Shown here: positions 32,394 through 40,919 of the stretch, in pieces | How the letters are laid out: every line of letters begins with the position of its first letter | Position numbering within the stretch: position 1 is the stretch's first letter | Origin: JOPF133 sp052144935 | Lineage (GTDB): Bacteria; Acidobacteriota; Terriglobia; Bryobacterales; Bryobacteraceae | Length of the DNA: 62,154 bases | Direction: 5' to 3' | Assembly (NCBI GenBank): GCA_052144935.1 | Contig: JBKQPR010000196.1 | Location: forward strand, 1 to 62,154 | The notes under the pieces: generated by a model | Told to the model about the DNA's origin: nothing | The model's input: only the letters and a program-made list of their open reading frames with translations | The model's database searches: none | Program-made: the position numbers and the translations under genes

Positions 32394-34088
32394 TTACTGC
32401 ACGGGCCGGGTGTTGGCCTGTTGCACCTTCCCATCCGGGGTCAGCCAGATCCGGAATTCCCACGCGCCGTTGGCCGACTTGACCGAGTATATGTCCGCGC
32501 CTCCTGGCCCCACTCCCTGGAATGCGATCTTTTCGATAGCGCCAAACCCCGCGACCTCCGACTGCAGCCGCGCCAATTGCTGATGGATCGGGCCGTCGGG
32601 ACTCATCATCGCCTCGTCCGGCTTGCCATTGAACAAGTCCCGAATCATCTTATTGGCCGCCTCCACGCTGCCCGGCGCCGGCGTCTGGTCTTTGAGGCGT
32701 TTGGCGAATGCCGCCGCGGCATCGGTAGTCTTCTTGGCCTCGGCGTCGTCCATCCGCTGCCCTGTCGTGTCCCTGCCATTCTGGTGAAGCGTCAGTTGGC
32801 TTGCCTTTCCCGAGCCGTCGTCCTTGGGAAACTCGATTTGCGCATCCACCACCTTCAGGAAGAACATGGTCTCCGATTGGGGAAAAATGGGCAGCGCCTG
32901 CTGGTTGCCCAACTTGGTAGTCAGTTGGTTCCCATCGAGCGCCACCACCATGGGCGTTCCCGCGGGGCCTCCTCCGGGCATCCGGTACACGCCCACGTAG
33001 CGGCTAAGCGCCTTGGCATCCAGCGTGATCTCCTTCCGCTCGCCAGGCAGCGTTACCGTTTCGCCATGGGCTACGGCTGCCAATTTCCCGGCAATATCGC
33101 CCGCCGCCGGCCCGTTCAAGTTGGCCAGGACAACCACCGTGAGTTGGTCGTCCGGATAATAGGTGAGATTCGTATTGAAACCTTCGATGCCGCCTCCATG
33201 CGAGATCTTCTTATGGCCGGCGGCTGTCTCAACCATGAGACCGAAAGCATAATTCTCCTTAAACGGGGTGGTCATCTTATCAAGCGAAGCCGGCTTCAGC
33301 ACCTGGCCGCCGAAGAGTCCCTGCTCCCACTTCAGCAGGTCCCCGGTCGTGGAATAAAGCGCGCCTGCTCCTTGCGGAATGGTCATATGGATGAAGCCCG
33401 CGTTCTCGATTCCGCCCCTGCCGGCTGAGTATCCGGATGCCCGATGAGGGATGATCGCGGAGTTCGAATCGTAGCCCGTATCCTTCATCGCGAGCGGCGT
33501 GAAGATATTCTCGCGCACGAATTTCTCGTAACTATCGCCGGTGATTTTCTCGATCACGTAAGTGAGCAGCACGTATCCCGAATTGTCGTAACTCCACTTC
33601 TCGCCCGGTTGGAAATCCAGCGGCTTGTCGCGGAAAAGCGCCACCAGCTTCGCCGCCGTGGTGGCGAACGGCTCGATCTTGGGATAATCCGGAAAGCTGG
33701 TGAAGTCCGCGATCCCGGACGTATGAGTCAACAGATGAAAGATGGTGACTTTGTCCCAGGCCGCCGGAGCATCGGGCATAAACTTCTTTACCGGATCGTT
33801 TACGCTCAACTTGCCGCGTTCCTCCAGCAGCAGGATCGAGGCCGCCGTAAACTGCTTGGTCACGGACCCCAGGCGGAATTTGGTGTCGGGCGTATTGGGA
33901 ACGTCCCATTCGAGGTTGGCGGAACTGTAGGCTTTGTCGAAAAGCACCTGGCCGCCACGCGCCACGAGCGTAGTCCCCATGAACCGGCGGTCGGCCACAT
34001 AGGATTGGACGATTTGATCCATCCGCGTGGCATCCTGGGCCAGGCAGGGACCCGCCAGGATAAGAGACAGCACAATTCGGGTGAGCAT
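32394..34088 (-). CDS. Secreted serine hydrolase of the beta-lactamase/PBP4 (class C-like) family with DUF3471
   Basis: A 564-aa exported protein. The start at 34088 (MLTRIVLSLILAGPCLAQ) gives a clean signal peptide; the longer frame upstream is not protein-like. The hydrolase domain (about 25-370) has SVTK (nucleophile Ser and Lys), YDNSGY (the YxN motif) and HGGGIEG (the HxG motif). A DUF3471-type domain follows with TKLGNQQALPIFPQSETMFFLKVVDAQIEF and LHQNGRD. A further 130-residue C-terminal region resembles secreted lipocalin-like extensions. Members act as D-aminopeptidases, esterases or lactamases; the substrate cannot be told. Confidence 0.87.
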   Translation of the reverse strand: MLTRIVLSLILAGPCLAQDATRMDQIVQSYVADRRFMGTTLVARGGQVLFDKAYSSANLEWDVPNTPDTKFRLGSVTKQFTAASILLLEERGKLSVNDPVKKFMPDAPAAWDKVTIFHLLTHTSGIADFTSFPDYPKIEPFATTAAKLVALFRDKPLDFQPGEKWSYDNSGYVLLTYVIEKITGDSYEKFVRENIFTPLAMKDTGYDSNSAIIPHRASGYSAGRGGIENAGFIHMTIPQGAGALYSTTGDLLKWEQGLFGGQVLKPASLDKMTTPFKENYAFGLMVETAAGHKKISHGGGIEGFNTNLTYYPDDQLTVVVLANLNGPAAGDIAGKLAAVAHGETVTLPGERKEITLDAKALSRYVGVYRMPGGGPAGTPMVVALDGNQLTTKLGNQQALPIFPQSETMFFLKVVDAQIEFPKDDGSGKASQLTLHQNGRDTTGQRMDDAEAKKTTDAAAAFAKRLKDQTPAPGSVEAANKMIRDLFNGKPDEAMMSPDGPIHQQLARLQSEVAGFGAIEKIAFQGVGPGGADIYSVKSANGAWEFRIWLTPDGKVQQANTRPVQ

Positions 34089-34236
34089 GTTCCGGTATAC
34101 CGTTTTTGGGAGCCCGGAACAAGCGTCCTCGGCCGCCACACTGTGACGAATCCGCCCGCGCGAGGTGTATCCGCGTGCGGCCAGATCGCGCCACGCTCGC
34201 GGGCAACCGGGAGCGCTATGATGGCCAGAGGTACTC

Positions 34237-35532
34237 ATGGAAACGCGTTACGGGCAACTGGTGGCATTGGCGGTCCCCGTGTTTGTGGCGCTGATCGCGC
34301 TGGAGTTCGCGGCCGATTGCGTGCGCCGCACACGCTATTACCGCCTGGCCGACGCCGTGAACAGCCTGAGCTGCGGAATGCTCTCCACCGGCATGCGGGT
34401 GTTCTTCGGTTTCCTGGGACTCTTCGTTTACGAGTGGGTGCTGGCGCACGGCGCGCCGGTCCGCTTGCCGGCGGGCCACTGGCTGACGTGGGTATTCGCC
34501 TTCGTCTTTTACGATTTCTGCTATTACTGGCAGCACCGCTTCGGCCATACCGTGGGGCTGTTCTGGGCGTCGCATGCGGTGCATCATCAAAGCGAGGAGT
34601 TCAATCTGACCACGGCTCTGCGGCAGCCCGCCACGGGCGTTTTCATGAACTGGATCTTCTACGTGCCGATGGCGCTGGCGGGAGTGCCGCTGGAGGTCTT
34701 CCTGCTGGTGGGGGTGGCGCAACTTTTCTACCAGTTCTGGCCGCACACCCAACTCATCGGGCGGCTGGGCTGGCTGGACCGGTGGATTCAGACGCCCTCC
34801 AACCACCGCGTCCACCACGCCCAGAACGATGTGTATCTGGACAAGAACTATGTCGGCGTGTTCCTGTTATGGGACCACTTGTTCGGCAGTTTCCAGGAAG
34901 AACGCGACGATGTGCCGTGCATCTACGGCGTGCGCGGGCAGTTGCGAAGCTGGAATCCGGTGTGGGCCAACCTGCATTACTACTGGCTGATGGCCGAGGA
35001 TTCGTGGCGGGCGCGGCGTTGGCGCGACAAGATCCGGGTATGGTTCGCGCCGCCGGGATGGCGTCCGGCGGATGTGGCGGCGCGGTTTCCCAAGCCGGCT
35101 TACGACCCCGAGCGCGATTTCTCGCGCTACGACCCGCCGCGCAGCCTTCGCCTGAGCCTGTATGTGCTGGCGCAGTTCAGCGTCCTGATGCTGGCCAACA
35201 GCCACTTTCTAAAGCTGCTGCCGCTGGAGAGTACGGCGGCCAGCCTGCTGTACTTCGGGTATATCCTGGCGACCCTGGTGACGCTGGGAGGCGTGCTCGA
35301 AAACCGCCGCTGGTTTGTGCTGCTGGAACTGGCGCGGGTAGCGTCGACCGGGCTGGCGGTCGCGATGCTGGGCGGGTGGTTCGGCGGCGTCCACGACCCG
35401 CGGGCGATTGCCGCGGTGGCCGGTCTGGCGGCGGTGTCGGTAGTGTGGCTGGCGCCGGCCTTACGGAACAAAGCCGAGAGCGGCGCGGAGTTGCAAGAGG
35501 CGACAGCCGGCGCCGGTGGTCCGGCTTTCTAG
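34237..35532 (+). CDS. Sterol desaturase/fatty acid hydroxylase superfamily membrane oxygenase
   Basis: A 431-aa membrane di-iron enzyme. The histidine clusters are QHRFGH (HxxxH), HAVHHQSEEFN (HxxHH) and NHRVHHAQN (HxxHH), with more in the C-terminal half, as in alkylglycerol monooxygenase/TMEM195-like proteins. Hydrophobic helices lie at about 10-28, 42-65, 78-95 and 130-160, and four more in the C-terminal 150 residues. Family members use O2 and an electron donor to hydroxylate or cleave lipid chains. It starts about 150 bases away from the divergent serine hydrolase gene. Confidence 0.87.
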   Translation: METRYGQLVALAVPVFVALIALEFAADCVRRTRYYRLADAVNSLSCGMLSTGMRVFFGFLGLFVYEWVLAHGAPVRLPAGHWLTWVFAFVFYDFCYYWQHRFGHTVGLFWASHAVHHQSEEFNLTTALRQPATGVFMNWIFYVPMALAGVPLEVFLLVGVAQLFYQFWPHTQLIGRLGWLDRWIQTPSNHRVHHAQNDVYLDKNYVGVFLLWDHLFGSFQEERDDVPCIYGVRGQLRSWNPVWANLHYYWLMAEDSWRARRWRDKIRVWFAPPGWRPADVAARFPKPAYDPERDFSRYDPPRSLRLSLYVLAQFSVLMLANSHFLKLLPLESTAASLLYFGYILATLVTLGGVLENRRWFVLLELARVASTGLAVAMLGGWFGGVHDPRAIAAVAGLAAVSVVWLAPALRNKAESGAELQEATAGAGGPAF

Positions 35533-35758
35533 CGGGGGATCTCGGAATTGGCCGACCGTTAATTTTCGGTCGGGATTTTCTCGGTGTGGTCAGCGCGCGG
35601 TCCCGCCAGAACACAACATTAGGACACTACCATTGACCGGGGGACTCCGTATTTAGCGATCTCGGGCTGGCCCCACCGGTTGCCGGTGCCGCCGCGCCAA
35701 CCAGGATCCCCGGCTGGAGCCACGCGGGCGCCCTGCGATTTCGGCCGATGAGTAGGGC
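35533..35758. other. Intergenic region with a shared IS-end-like motif
   Basis: A TTAGGACACTACC motif at 35619-35631 is the reverse complement of 1027-1039 in the tandem-repeat insert. It may be one end of a lost insertion element. No gene is seen. Confidence 0.4.
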
Positions 35759-36829
35759 ATGATCTCGATCAAGAAACTCATCGAGCGGAACGGGGAGGAA
35801 CTCTTTCAGGCAACCCTGGATTCTTACCGCTCGGTGCTGGCCGCGATCGGGCAGAGCGGGGTCGAAGCCTGTCCGCCGTTGGGATCCACGTTGCGCCAGA
35901 ACCTGCTCCGCCTCCAGGCGGCTCTTTCCGCCGAATCGACGCCCGGCCTTCTCCAGGATACCGGGCAAAAGGTGGAAGCCGAGATCACCCAGTGGGGCTC
36001 GGGCGCCGCCGACTACTTCAAGCAGAGGGCCGGTGAAGTCAAAGAGCTGATGGTGATCCTGGCGCGCACGGCGGAACTGACCGGGGAGCGCGATCAGCGC
36101 TATAGCCGCCAGTTTCAGGAATTTACGGACCGCCTGCAAGGCATGGCCGACCTGCACGATCTGGTGCTGATCCGCGATTCGCTGGTGAAGAGCGCCATCG
36201 ACCTGAGGACCTGCGCCGCGGCGATGGCGGAGGAAAGCCAGAAATCGCTGGCCCGCTTGCGCCAGGACGTGAGCGTGTACCAGGCGCGCCTGGACGACGC
36301 CGAACGGCTGGCCGGCCAGGACCCGCTCACCGGACTCGACAACCGCCGGCGGGTCGAGGCCTCGATCGAGTGCCGCATCGGGCAGAAGAAGGCATTCTCG
36401 GTCCTCCTGCTCGATCTGAACGACTTCAAACAAGTGAACGACACCTGCGGGCACCTGGCTGGCGATGAACTCCTCAAACAGTTCAGCGCCGAGTTGAAGT
36501 CCGGCTTCCGCGCCACCGACGTAGTCGGCCGATGGGGCGGCGACGAGTTCATCGTGGTTCTGGATGCCGGCCGCCAGGCTGCCAACGCACACATCGAGCG
36601 CATTTCCCGTTGGGTATTCGGCGATTACACCATACGGGTGGGGGACAGCAGCCGGAAGGTCGCGGTGAGCGCCGCGATCGGCGCCGCGGAATGGCAGGCC
36701 GGCGACTCGCTGCGGACGCTGTTGGACCGCGCGGACGCCGCCATGTACCGCGACAAGCGCGCCGGCGCCAAATCCAAAGAGCGAGCGCCCGCCGCCCTAA
36801 CCGGAAACGATTCGGCGATCCGCCGCTGA
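35759..36829 (+). CDS. GGDEF diguanylate cyclase with N-terminal helical sensor
   Basis: A 356-aa cytoplasmic enzyme making cyclic di-GMP from two GTP. Residues 1-185 are helical and may form a dimerising sensor; no transmembrane segment is present. The GGDEF domain (about 190-340) has PLTGLDNRRR, the LDLNDFKQVNDTCGHLAGDELL metal/nucleotide site and RWGGDEFIVV. The inhibitory I-site RxxD is intact as RATD, five residues before GGDEF, so product inhibition is expected. The ATG at 35759 follows TAGGG. It lies upstream of an EAL/HDOD gene on the same strand, 283 bases away. Confidence 0.9.
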   Translation: MISIKKLIERNGEELFQATLDSYRSVLAAIGQSGVEACPPLGSTLRQNLLRLQAALSAESTPGLLQDTGQKVEAEITQWGSGAADYFKQRAGEVKELMVILARTAELTGERDQRYSRQFQEFTDRLQGMADLHDLVLIRDSLVKSAIDLRTCAAAMAEESQKSLARLRQDVSVYQARLDDAERLAGQDPLTGLDNRRRVEASIECRIGQKKAFSVLLLDLNDFKQVNDTCGHLAGDELLKQFSAELKSGFRATDVVGRWGGDEFIVVLDAGRQAANAHIERISRWVFGDYTIRVGDSSRKVAVSAAIGAAEWQAGDSLRTLLDRADAAMYRDKRAGAKSKERAPAALTGNDSAIRR

Positions 36830-37082
36830 ACCTCGCGACATTAGGAGGGGCGAGGCCGCGAGGCCGTGCGAGCTTTGGACATGACGCGGAGACGCGGGAG
36901 GTGCCCTCTGGGACCTGAGGACAACGCGGAGAAGAACCCAAGGCCGAGGGCACGGGGGAAGCGGAGAGCACCGAGCAAACAGAGCAAGCCGCCAGGTGGG
37001 CCGGGAGGCTGCGTGCCGGCGCGAGGCGGGAGGTTGGTTTCGACCGCCGCGGGCGAGCCTTTCCGCCCGCGCCCGCCGGAGC

Positions 37083-37109
37083 TAACGTCGCGACCGGTTC
37101 GGCCGATAA
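37083..37109 (+). promoter_or_regulatory. Possible sigma-28-like promoter for the EAL/HDOD gene
   Basis: TAACGTCG (37083-37090), an 11-base spacer, and a perfect GCCGATAA (37102-37109). The -35 half matches only five of eight bases, so this is weaker than the fliW site. The spacing is exact. Confidence 0.4.
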
Positions 37110-37112
37110 GGA

Positions 37113-38402
37113 TTGGGGAGGCCCACCACGACTGCCCCGTTCGTCGCAGCGGCTGAGACCACGGCGCACATCCCCGTGACGGCGCCGGGATGTTTTCTGG
37201 GCCGCCAGCCGATCTATGACGCCCGGCGCGAGATCCGGGCTTACGAACTGCTCTACCGGCGCAACGTCGCGGACGGCGCGGCCCGCATCGCCAATGGCGA
37301 TCAAGCCAGTGCCGAAGTTCTGCTCAAGGCCTTCCTCGAAATCGGCCTGGCCACGGTTTCGCCGGAGCAGCCGGTGTTCATCAACCACACCGCCAGTCTG
37401 CTGGGCCTGAATCCGATCGTGCCGCCGGATCGTGTTGTGATCGAGGTGCTGGAAGACGTCCCGGTGAATTCGGAAACCATCGGCAACCTGGAGCGCCTGA
37501 AAGGCCTCGGCTACCGGATCGCGCTGGACGATTTTACCTATTCCGACGCCCAAGTGCCGTTCCTGCGCCTGGCCCATTACGTCAAGCTCGACCTGCGCGC
37601 CCTGTCGGCCGGCGAGCTCCGCAGGCACGTCGAGATCCTGAAGGGTCTCGGTCTCAAGATTGTCGCCGAAAAGGTCGAGTCGGAGGGAGAATTCCGGAGA
37701 TCCAAGGCGCTGGGTTGCGACCTGTTCCAGGGCTACTATCTGCGGAAGCCCGAAGTCCTCAGCGGCCGCCGCATCCCGGCCAACCGCCTGTCCGCCTTGT
37801 CTCTGCTGGCGGAATGCATGGACCCGGACCAGTCGGCCGCGGCGATCGCCACCGTGATTGAGCGCGATGCCGCCATGATCTACGGTTTGCTCCGCCTGGC
37901 GAACTCCGCTCTCCACGCGCGCCAGGCAATGATTCAGTCTCCGGTCCAGGCCGTCTCGATGCTGGGAATCGATCGGGTCTTCCGGTGGGCCTCGCTTCTG
38001 GTGCTCTCCGGCTATGACGATTGCCCGATCGGTTACCTGGGATTCGCCCTGCAACGCGCCCGGGCCTGTGAAGTTGTCGCCCAAGTTTACGGCATCCAGG
38101 TTCAGTTGGCCTACATGACGGGGTTGCTGTCCACGTTGGATTCGGTTCTGAATGCGCCGCTGGCCGACATTCTCCGGCCTCTGCCGTTGGACGAACAGTT
38201 CAAGCGGGCGATCCTGCAGCGCGAAGGCGAGTTGGGAACCGTACTGGATGCGGTCCTCGCCTACGAAGCCGGCGATTTCGAGGCGGCCGCCCATCGCGGC
38301 ATCCCGATTCAGAGGTTGCAGAACGCTTTCTGGGAGGCGGTGGAATACAGCGCCGCAATGATCACCGGCCTGCAGGTCGCCACGGCGCCTTCATCGCGCT
38401 AA
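37113..38402 (+). CDS. EAL-HDOD (YuxH-type) signalling protein
   Basis: A protein of up to 429 aa. It has a degenerate EAL domain (YELLYRR replaces EAL; LGLKIVAEKVE and LGCDLFQGYYL keep the fold), followed by an HDOD domain (YGLLRLANSALHARQAM, SPVQAVSMLGIDRVFRWASLL). Such proteins usually do not cleave c-di-GMP but bind it or link it to other signals. The start is uncertain: the frame opens at TTG 37113, right at the putative promoter, and a GTG at 37176 is a more plausible start if that promoter is used. It pairs with the GGDEF gene upstream. Confidence 0.82.
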   Translation: MGRPTTTAPFVAAAETTAHIPVTAPGCFLGRQPIYDARREIRAYELLYRRNVADGAARIANGDQASAEVLLKAFLEIGLATVSPEQPVFINHTASLLGLNPIVPPDRVVIEVLEDVPVNSETIGNLERLKGLGYRIALDDFTYSDAQVPFLRLAHYVKLDLRALSAGELRRHVEILKGLGLKIVAEKVESEGEFRRSKALGCDLFQGYYLRKPEVLSGRRIPANRLSALSLLAECMDPDQSAAAIATVIERDAAMIYGLLRLANSALHARQAMIQSPVQAVSMLGIDRVFRWASLLVLSGYDDCPIGYLGFALQRARACEVVAQVYGIQVQLAYMTGLLSTLDSVLNAPLADILRPLPLDEQFKRAILQREGELGTVLDAVLAYEAGDFEAAAHRGIPIQRLQNAFWEAVEYSAAMITGLQVATAPSSR

Positions 38403-38415
38403 AGCCAGCACGGTC

Positions 38416-38519
38416 TCACCGCGGAGACGCGGAGGGCGCCGAGAAAACGCGGAGAAAACCCAGAGTAAATCAAAGGTCTTCTCCGCGCTTCCTCTGCGCT
38501 CTCCGCGTCTCTGCGGTGA
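38416..38519. repeat. Long imperfect inverted repeat (MITE/REP-like)
   Basis: The left arm 38416-38439 begins TCACCGCGGAGACGCGG; the right arm 38496-38519 is nearly its reverse complement, and an inner pair (CGCGGAGAA / TTCTCCGCG) extends the stem. It lies between two convergent genes and is of the kind common in these genomes. A partial copy (GACGCGGAGACGCGG) lies near 36888. Confidence 0.75.
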
Positions 38520-38540
38520 ATGGCGAGGCCGGAAACGAGA

Positions 38541-39722
38541 CTACCGCCCGGTTTCGAGCGCTGCCACTCCCGGCAACCGAATCCCCGCCAGAAACTCCAG
38601 CGACGCCCCGCCGCCGGTGGAAACGTGCGAGATCTTGCTGGTCACTCCGGCCGCTTTGATGGCCTTCTCCGAATCGCCTCCGCCCACCACGGAAATCGCG
38701 CCGGATTCGGCTACCGCTTTGGCCAGCGCCACCGTGCCTTTGTCGAATGGCGGCTTCTCGAAGATCCCCATGGGGCCGTTCCAGATCACCGTTTTGGCGC
38801 CGGCGATCGCGGCGGCGTATTGGGCGATCGTGCGCGGGCCGATATCCACCGCGATCATTCCATCCGGGATCGTCTCGACCACTTCGTTGGGCGCGCCCGC
38901 GGCGACCTCCTTTACCACCACGTGATCCACCGGCAGCAGCAGTTTATCGCCCAACTCGCTCAGCAGCTTGCCCGCCAGCTCCACCTTGTCTTCCTCCACC
39001 AGCGACTTCCCGGTGGGCTTTCCCTGCGCGCGCAGGAACGTGTAGGCCATGGCGCCGCCGATCAGCAGCTTGTCCACAATTTTGCCCAGGTTCTCGATCA
39101 CCTCGATTTTGTCCGACACCTTGGCTCCCCCCAGGATCGCCACGCACGGGCGCGCCGGATGGCTGGTGGCCATTCCCAGGTACTTCAGCTCCTGCTCCAT
39201 CAGCAGGCCCGCGGCGGCCAGCGGCACGAACCGGACCATCCCCTCGGTGGAGGCGTGCGCGCGATGCGCCGAGCCGAACGCATCGTTCACATACACGTCG
39301 CAGAGAGCCGCCAGCTTCCTGGAGAACTCGGGGTCGTTCTTCTCCTCCTCGGGGTGGTAGCGCAGATTCTCCAGCAGCAGCACTTCGCCGGGCGCCGGCT
39401 TCAGCGCTTCCACTGCGGGGCCCAAGCAATCGGGCGCCATCTTCACCGGACGGCCCAGCAGCTCCGCCAGCCGCGCCGCCACCGGCTTCAAACTCATCTC
39501 CGGATTCGGCTTGCCTTTGGGACGCCCCAGGTGGGAAGCCAGGATGACGCCGGCCCCGTGTTCGAGCGCGTATTGAATGGTGGGGAGCGACGCCTTGATG
39601 CGCTTGTCGCTCGTGATTTCCATGTCGCCCCGCTCGTTCTTCTGCAGCGGCACATTGAAATCCACGCGAATGAATACCCGTTTCCCCTTCAGATCGAGGT
39701 CGCGGATGGATAGATAGGACAT
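38541..39722 (-). CDS. pgk: Phosphoglycerate kinase
   Basis: A 393-aa glycolytic enzyme that moves the phosphate of 1,3-bisphosphoglycerate to ADP. The start at 39722 (MSYLSIRDLDLKGKRVFIRVDFNVPL) is the family start. Conserved blocks follow: RVDFNVPL, ASHLGRPKG, LLENLRYHPEEEKND, YVNDAFGSAHRAHAST, ILGGAKVSDKI, WNGPMGIFE and VVGGGDSEKAIKAAG. The length is typical. It is not next to gap or tpi here, and converges with the EAL/HDOD gene across the inverted repeat. No anomaly. Confidence 0.96.
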   Translation of the reverse strand: MSYLSIRDLDLKGKRVFIRVDFNVPLQKNERGDMEITSDKRIKASLPTIQYALEHGAGVILASHLGRPKGKPNPEMSLKPVAARLAELLGRPVKMAPDCLGPAVEALKPAPGEVLLLENLRYHPEEEKNDPEFSRKLAALCDVYVNDAFGSAHRAHASTEGMVRFVPLAAAGLLMEQELKYLGMATSHPARPCVAILGGAKVSDKIEVIENLGKIVDKLLIGGAMAYTFLRAQGKPTGKSLVEEDKVELAGKLLSELGDKLLLPVDHVVVKEVAAGAPNEVVETIPDGMIAVDIGPRTIAQYAAAIAGAKTVIWNGPMGIFEKPPFDKGTVALAKAVAESGAISVVGGGDSEKAIKAAGVTSKISHVSTGGGASLEFLAGIRLPGVAALETGR

Positions 39723-39813
39723 ATCGGGTCTCAAATGGAGCTTTCCATCTGAGGGTAACATGCGGCGCCGCGGCCGCAGGCGCGGCCAGTTTGCCCGTTG
39801 CCGGTTGCGGCCG

Positions 39814-40015
39814 CTACTTGCGCTGCGCCGGGATGTCCCGCCCGTTCTGATGGATCACCAGACCCGCGACCCCGCCCTTGGCGTCCCTCACGAACTCCAC
39901 CTGCGCATCCACCACTTTCAGGAAGAATCTGGTTTCGCTCTCCGCGAACAACGGGAACTTGGGCTGGCCGGTAATCTGGGTCATCAGTTGACCCTCTTCC
40001 ACCGTCATAGTCACC
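39814..40015 (-). pseudogene. DUF3471 fragment of a lost serine hydrolase
   Basis: About 65 residues (VTMTVEEGQLMTQITGQPKFPLFAESETRFFLKVVDAQVEF, then HQNGRD) match the DUF3471 part of the intact serine hydrolase at 32394-34088, which has FLKVVDAQIEF and HQNGRD. The catalytic domain is missing and the frame upstream is not family-like. It is probably the truncated end of a paralogue. Confidence 0.65.
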
Positions 40016-40100
40016 TCCGCTCCCCGTGTGAAGGTTGTAGGTGAGAGGAGACATCTCCCGCAGTAGGCCCGGCGACGCCGCCGCATCGCTGGCCTTCCGC

Positions 40101-40514
40101 CTATCGCCTCAAGGCCTTCCTGGGTCTTCCGCCTAGCTTTCCATTTGCCCTGGAAGCGGCTTTTTTAGCCCTGCTCCTGGATTGGCCGCCAATCTGACCC
40201 AGCCTGGATGCCATCCACTTCTTTGAGCCTAGAATGCCATCTAGGAGTCCCGGCACGTAGAGGTCTGCATCTACGGCCGGAAAATGGAGGCCGAAGCCGG
40301 ATGGGCTGATTTCTATTTCGCTAAGCTGTGAGGCCTTGGCGTCTTCCAACCCTTCTACATCGCCGGGCGAGAAACTCACGATCAGCTTGGAATTGAGTTG
40401 AATCACGACCCGCCCGGCCTTGCGATCGTAATGCGCGCTAACTACTCGTGGAACGCTTCCTTCGAGACCCTTAGCACGCTGGTTTGCCAATTCGAAATCG
40501 TCACGCAATGCCAT
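40101..40514 (-). CDS. DUF2442 domain protein
   Basis: A 137-aa soluble protein with the DUF2442-type pattern: YDRKAGRVVIQLNSKLIVSF, VEGLEDAKASQLSEIEISPSGFGLHFPAVDADLYVPGLLDGILGSKKWMASRLGQIGG. The Lys/Arg-rich tail (SRSRAKKAASRANGKLGGRPRKALRR) may bind nucleic acid. It overlaps the end of a DUF4160 gene. DUF4160-DUF2442 pairs are often adjacent in bacterial genomes and are considered candidate toxin-antitoxin modules; that is established only as a co-occurrence. Start ATG at 40514. Confidence 0.8.
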   Translation of the reverse strand: MALRDDFELANQRAKGLEGSVPRVVSAHYDRKAGRVVIQLNSKLIVSFSPGDVEGLEDAKASQLSEIEISPSGFGLHFPAVDADLYVPGLLDGILGSKKWMASRLGQIGGQSRSRAKKAASRANGKLGGRPRKALRR

Positions 40515-40744
40515 GAATTCGCTCCCAGGCCTGGCACAACTCTTCCAGGTGATCCATCAAGACAGCCGCGATGTGCCTGATCTCGCGCCTGGAGAATCCA
40601 TAATTCTCCTTCTACCGGCCCTGCCGGACAGTTCAGATCGAATACCGCTTCGTGCCCTCTACCAATCATGTGAACATGCGCCGGTCGATGATCGTTTGGG
40701 TAAATCACAACCCGCAGTCCGTCAAACCTCAGAACCGTCGGCAC
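40501..40744 (-). pseudogene. DUF4160 gene with one-base frameshift
   Basis: The GTG start at 40744 gives MPTVLRFDGLRVVIYPNDHRPAHVHMIGRGHEAVFDLNC, the exact N-terminal DUF4160 pattern. After GPVE the family-like sequence continues in another frame: ENYGFSRREIRHIAAVLMDHLEELCQAWERIHGIA. That frame ends in a TGA inside the DUF2442 start region, the normal coupled arrangement. The total span is 244 bases, one more than a multiple of three, consistent with a single extra G in the GGAGAA-type run. Either the gene is dead, or a ribosome slip at the purine-rich AGAAGGAGA stretch restores it. Confidence 0.65.
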
Positions 40745-40919
40745 TACTCCAATTCTAGCAAGATTCCTAAGCGCTTGGGTTTAAGACTGCACGCCGTTCG
40801 AAGAGGTGTCCCCATCGCATCAGGTGGACGAGCAAGGCCCTCGGCGGAGAAGCCCACCACAGTCCAGGCGTGTTTATTGAACTTTACCGCCGCGTCCGTG
40901 AGAAGCGGTTCTTATTACG

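Noticed and set aside
36840..37112. A c-di-GMP riboswitch before the EAL/HDOD gene
   Set aside because: No GEMM-type conserved core could be found; the region is repeat-like and GC-rich.
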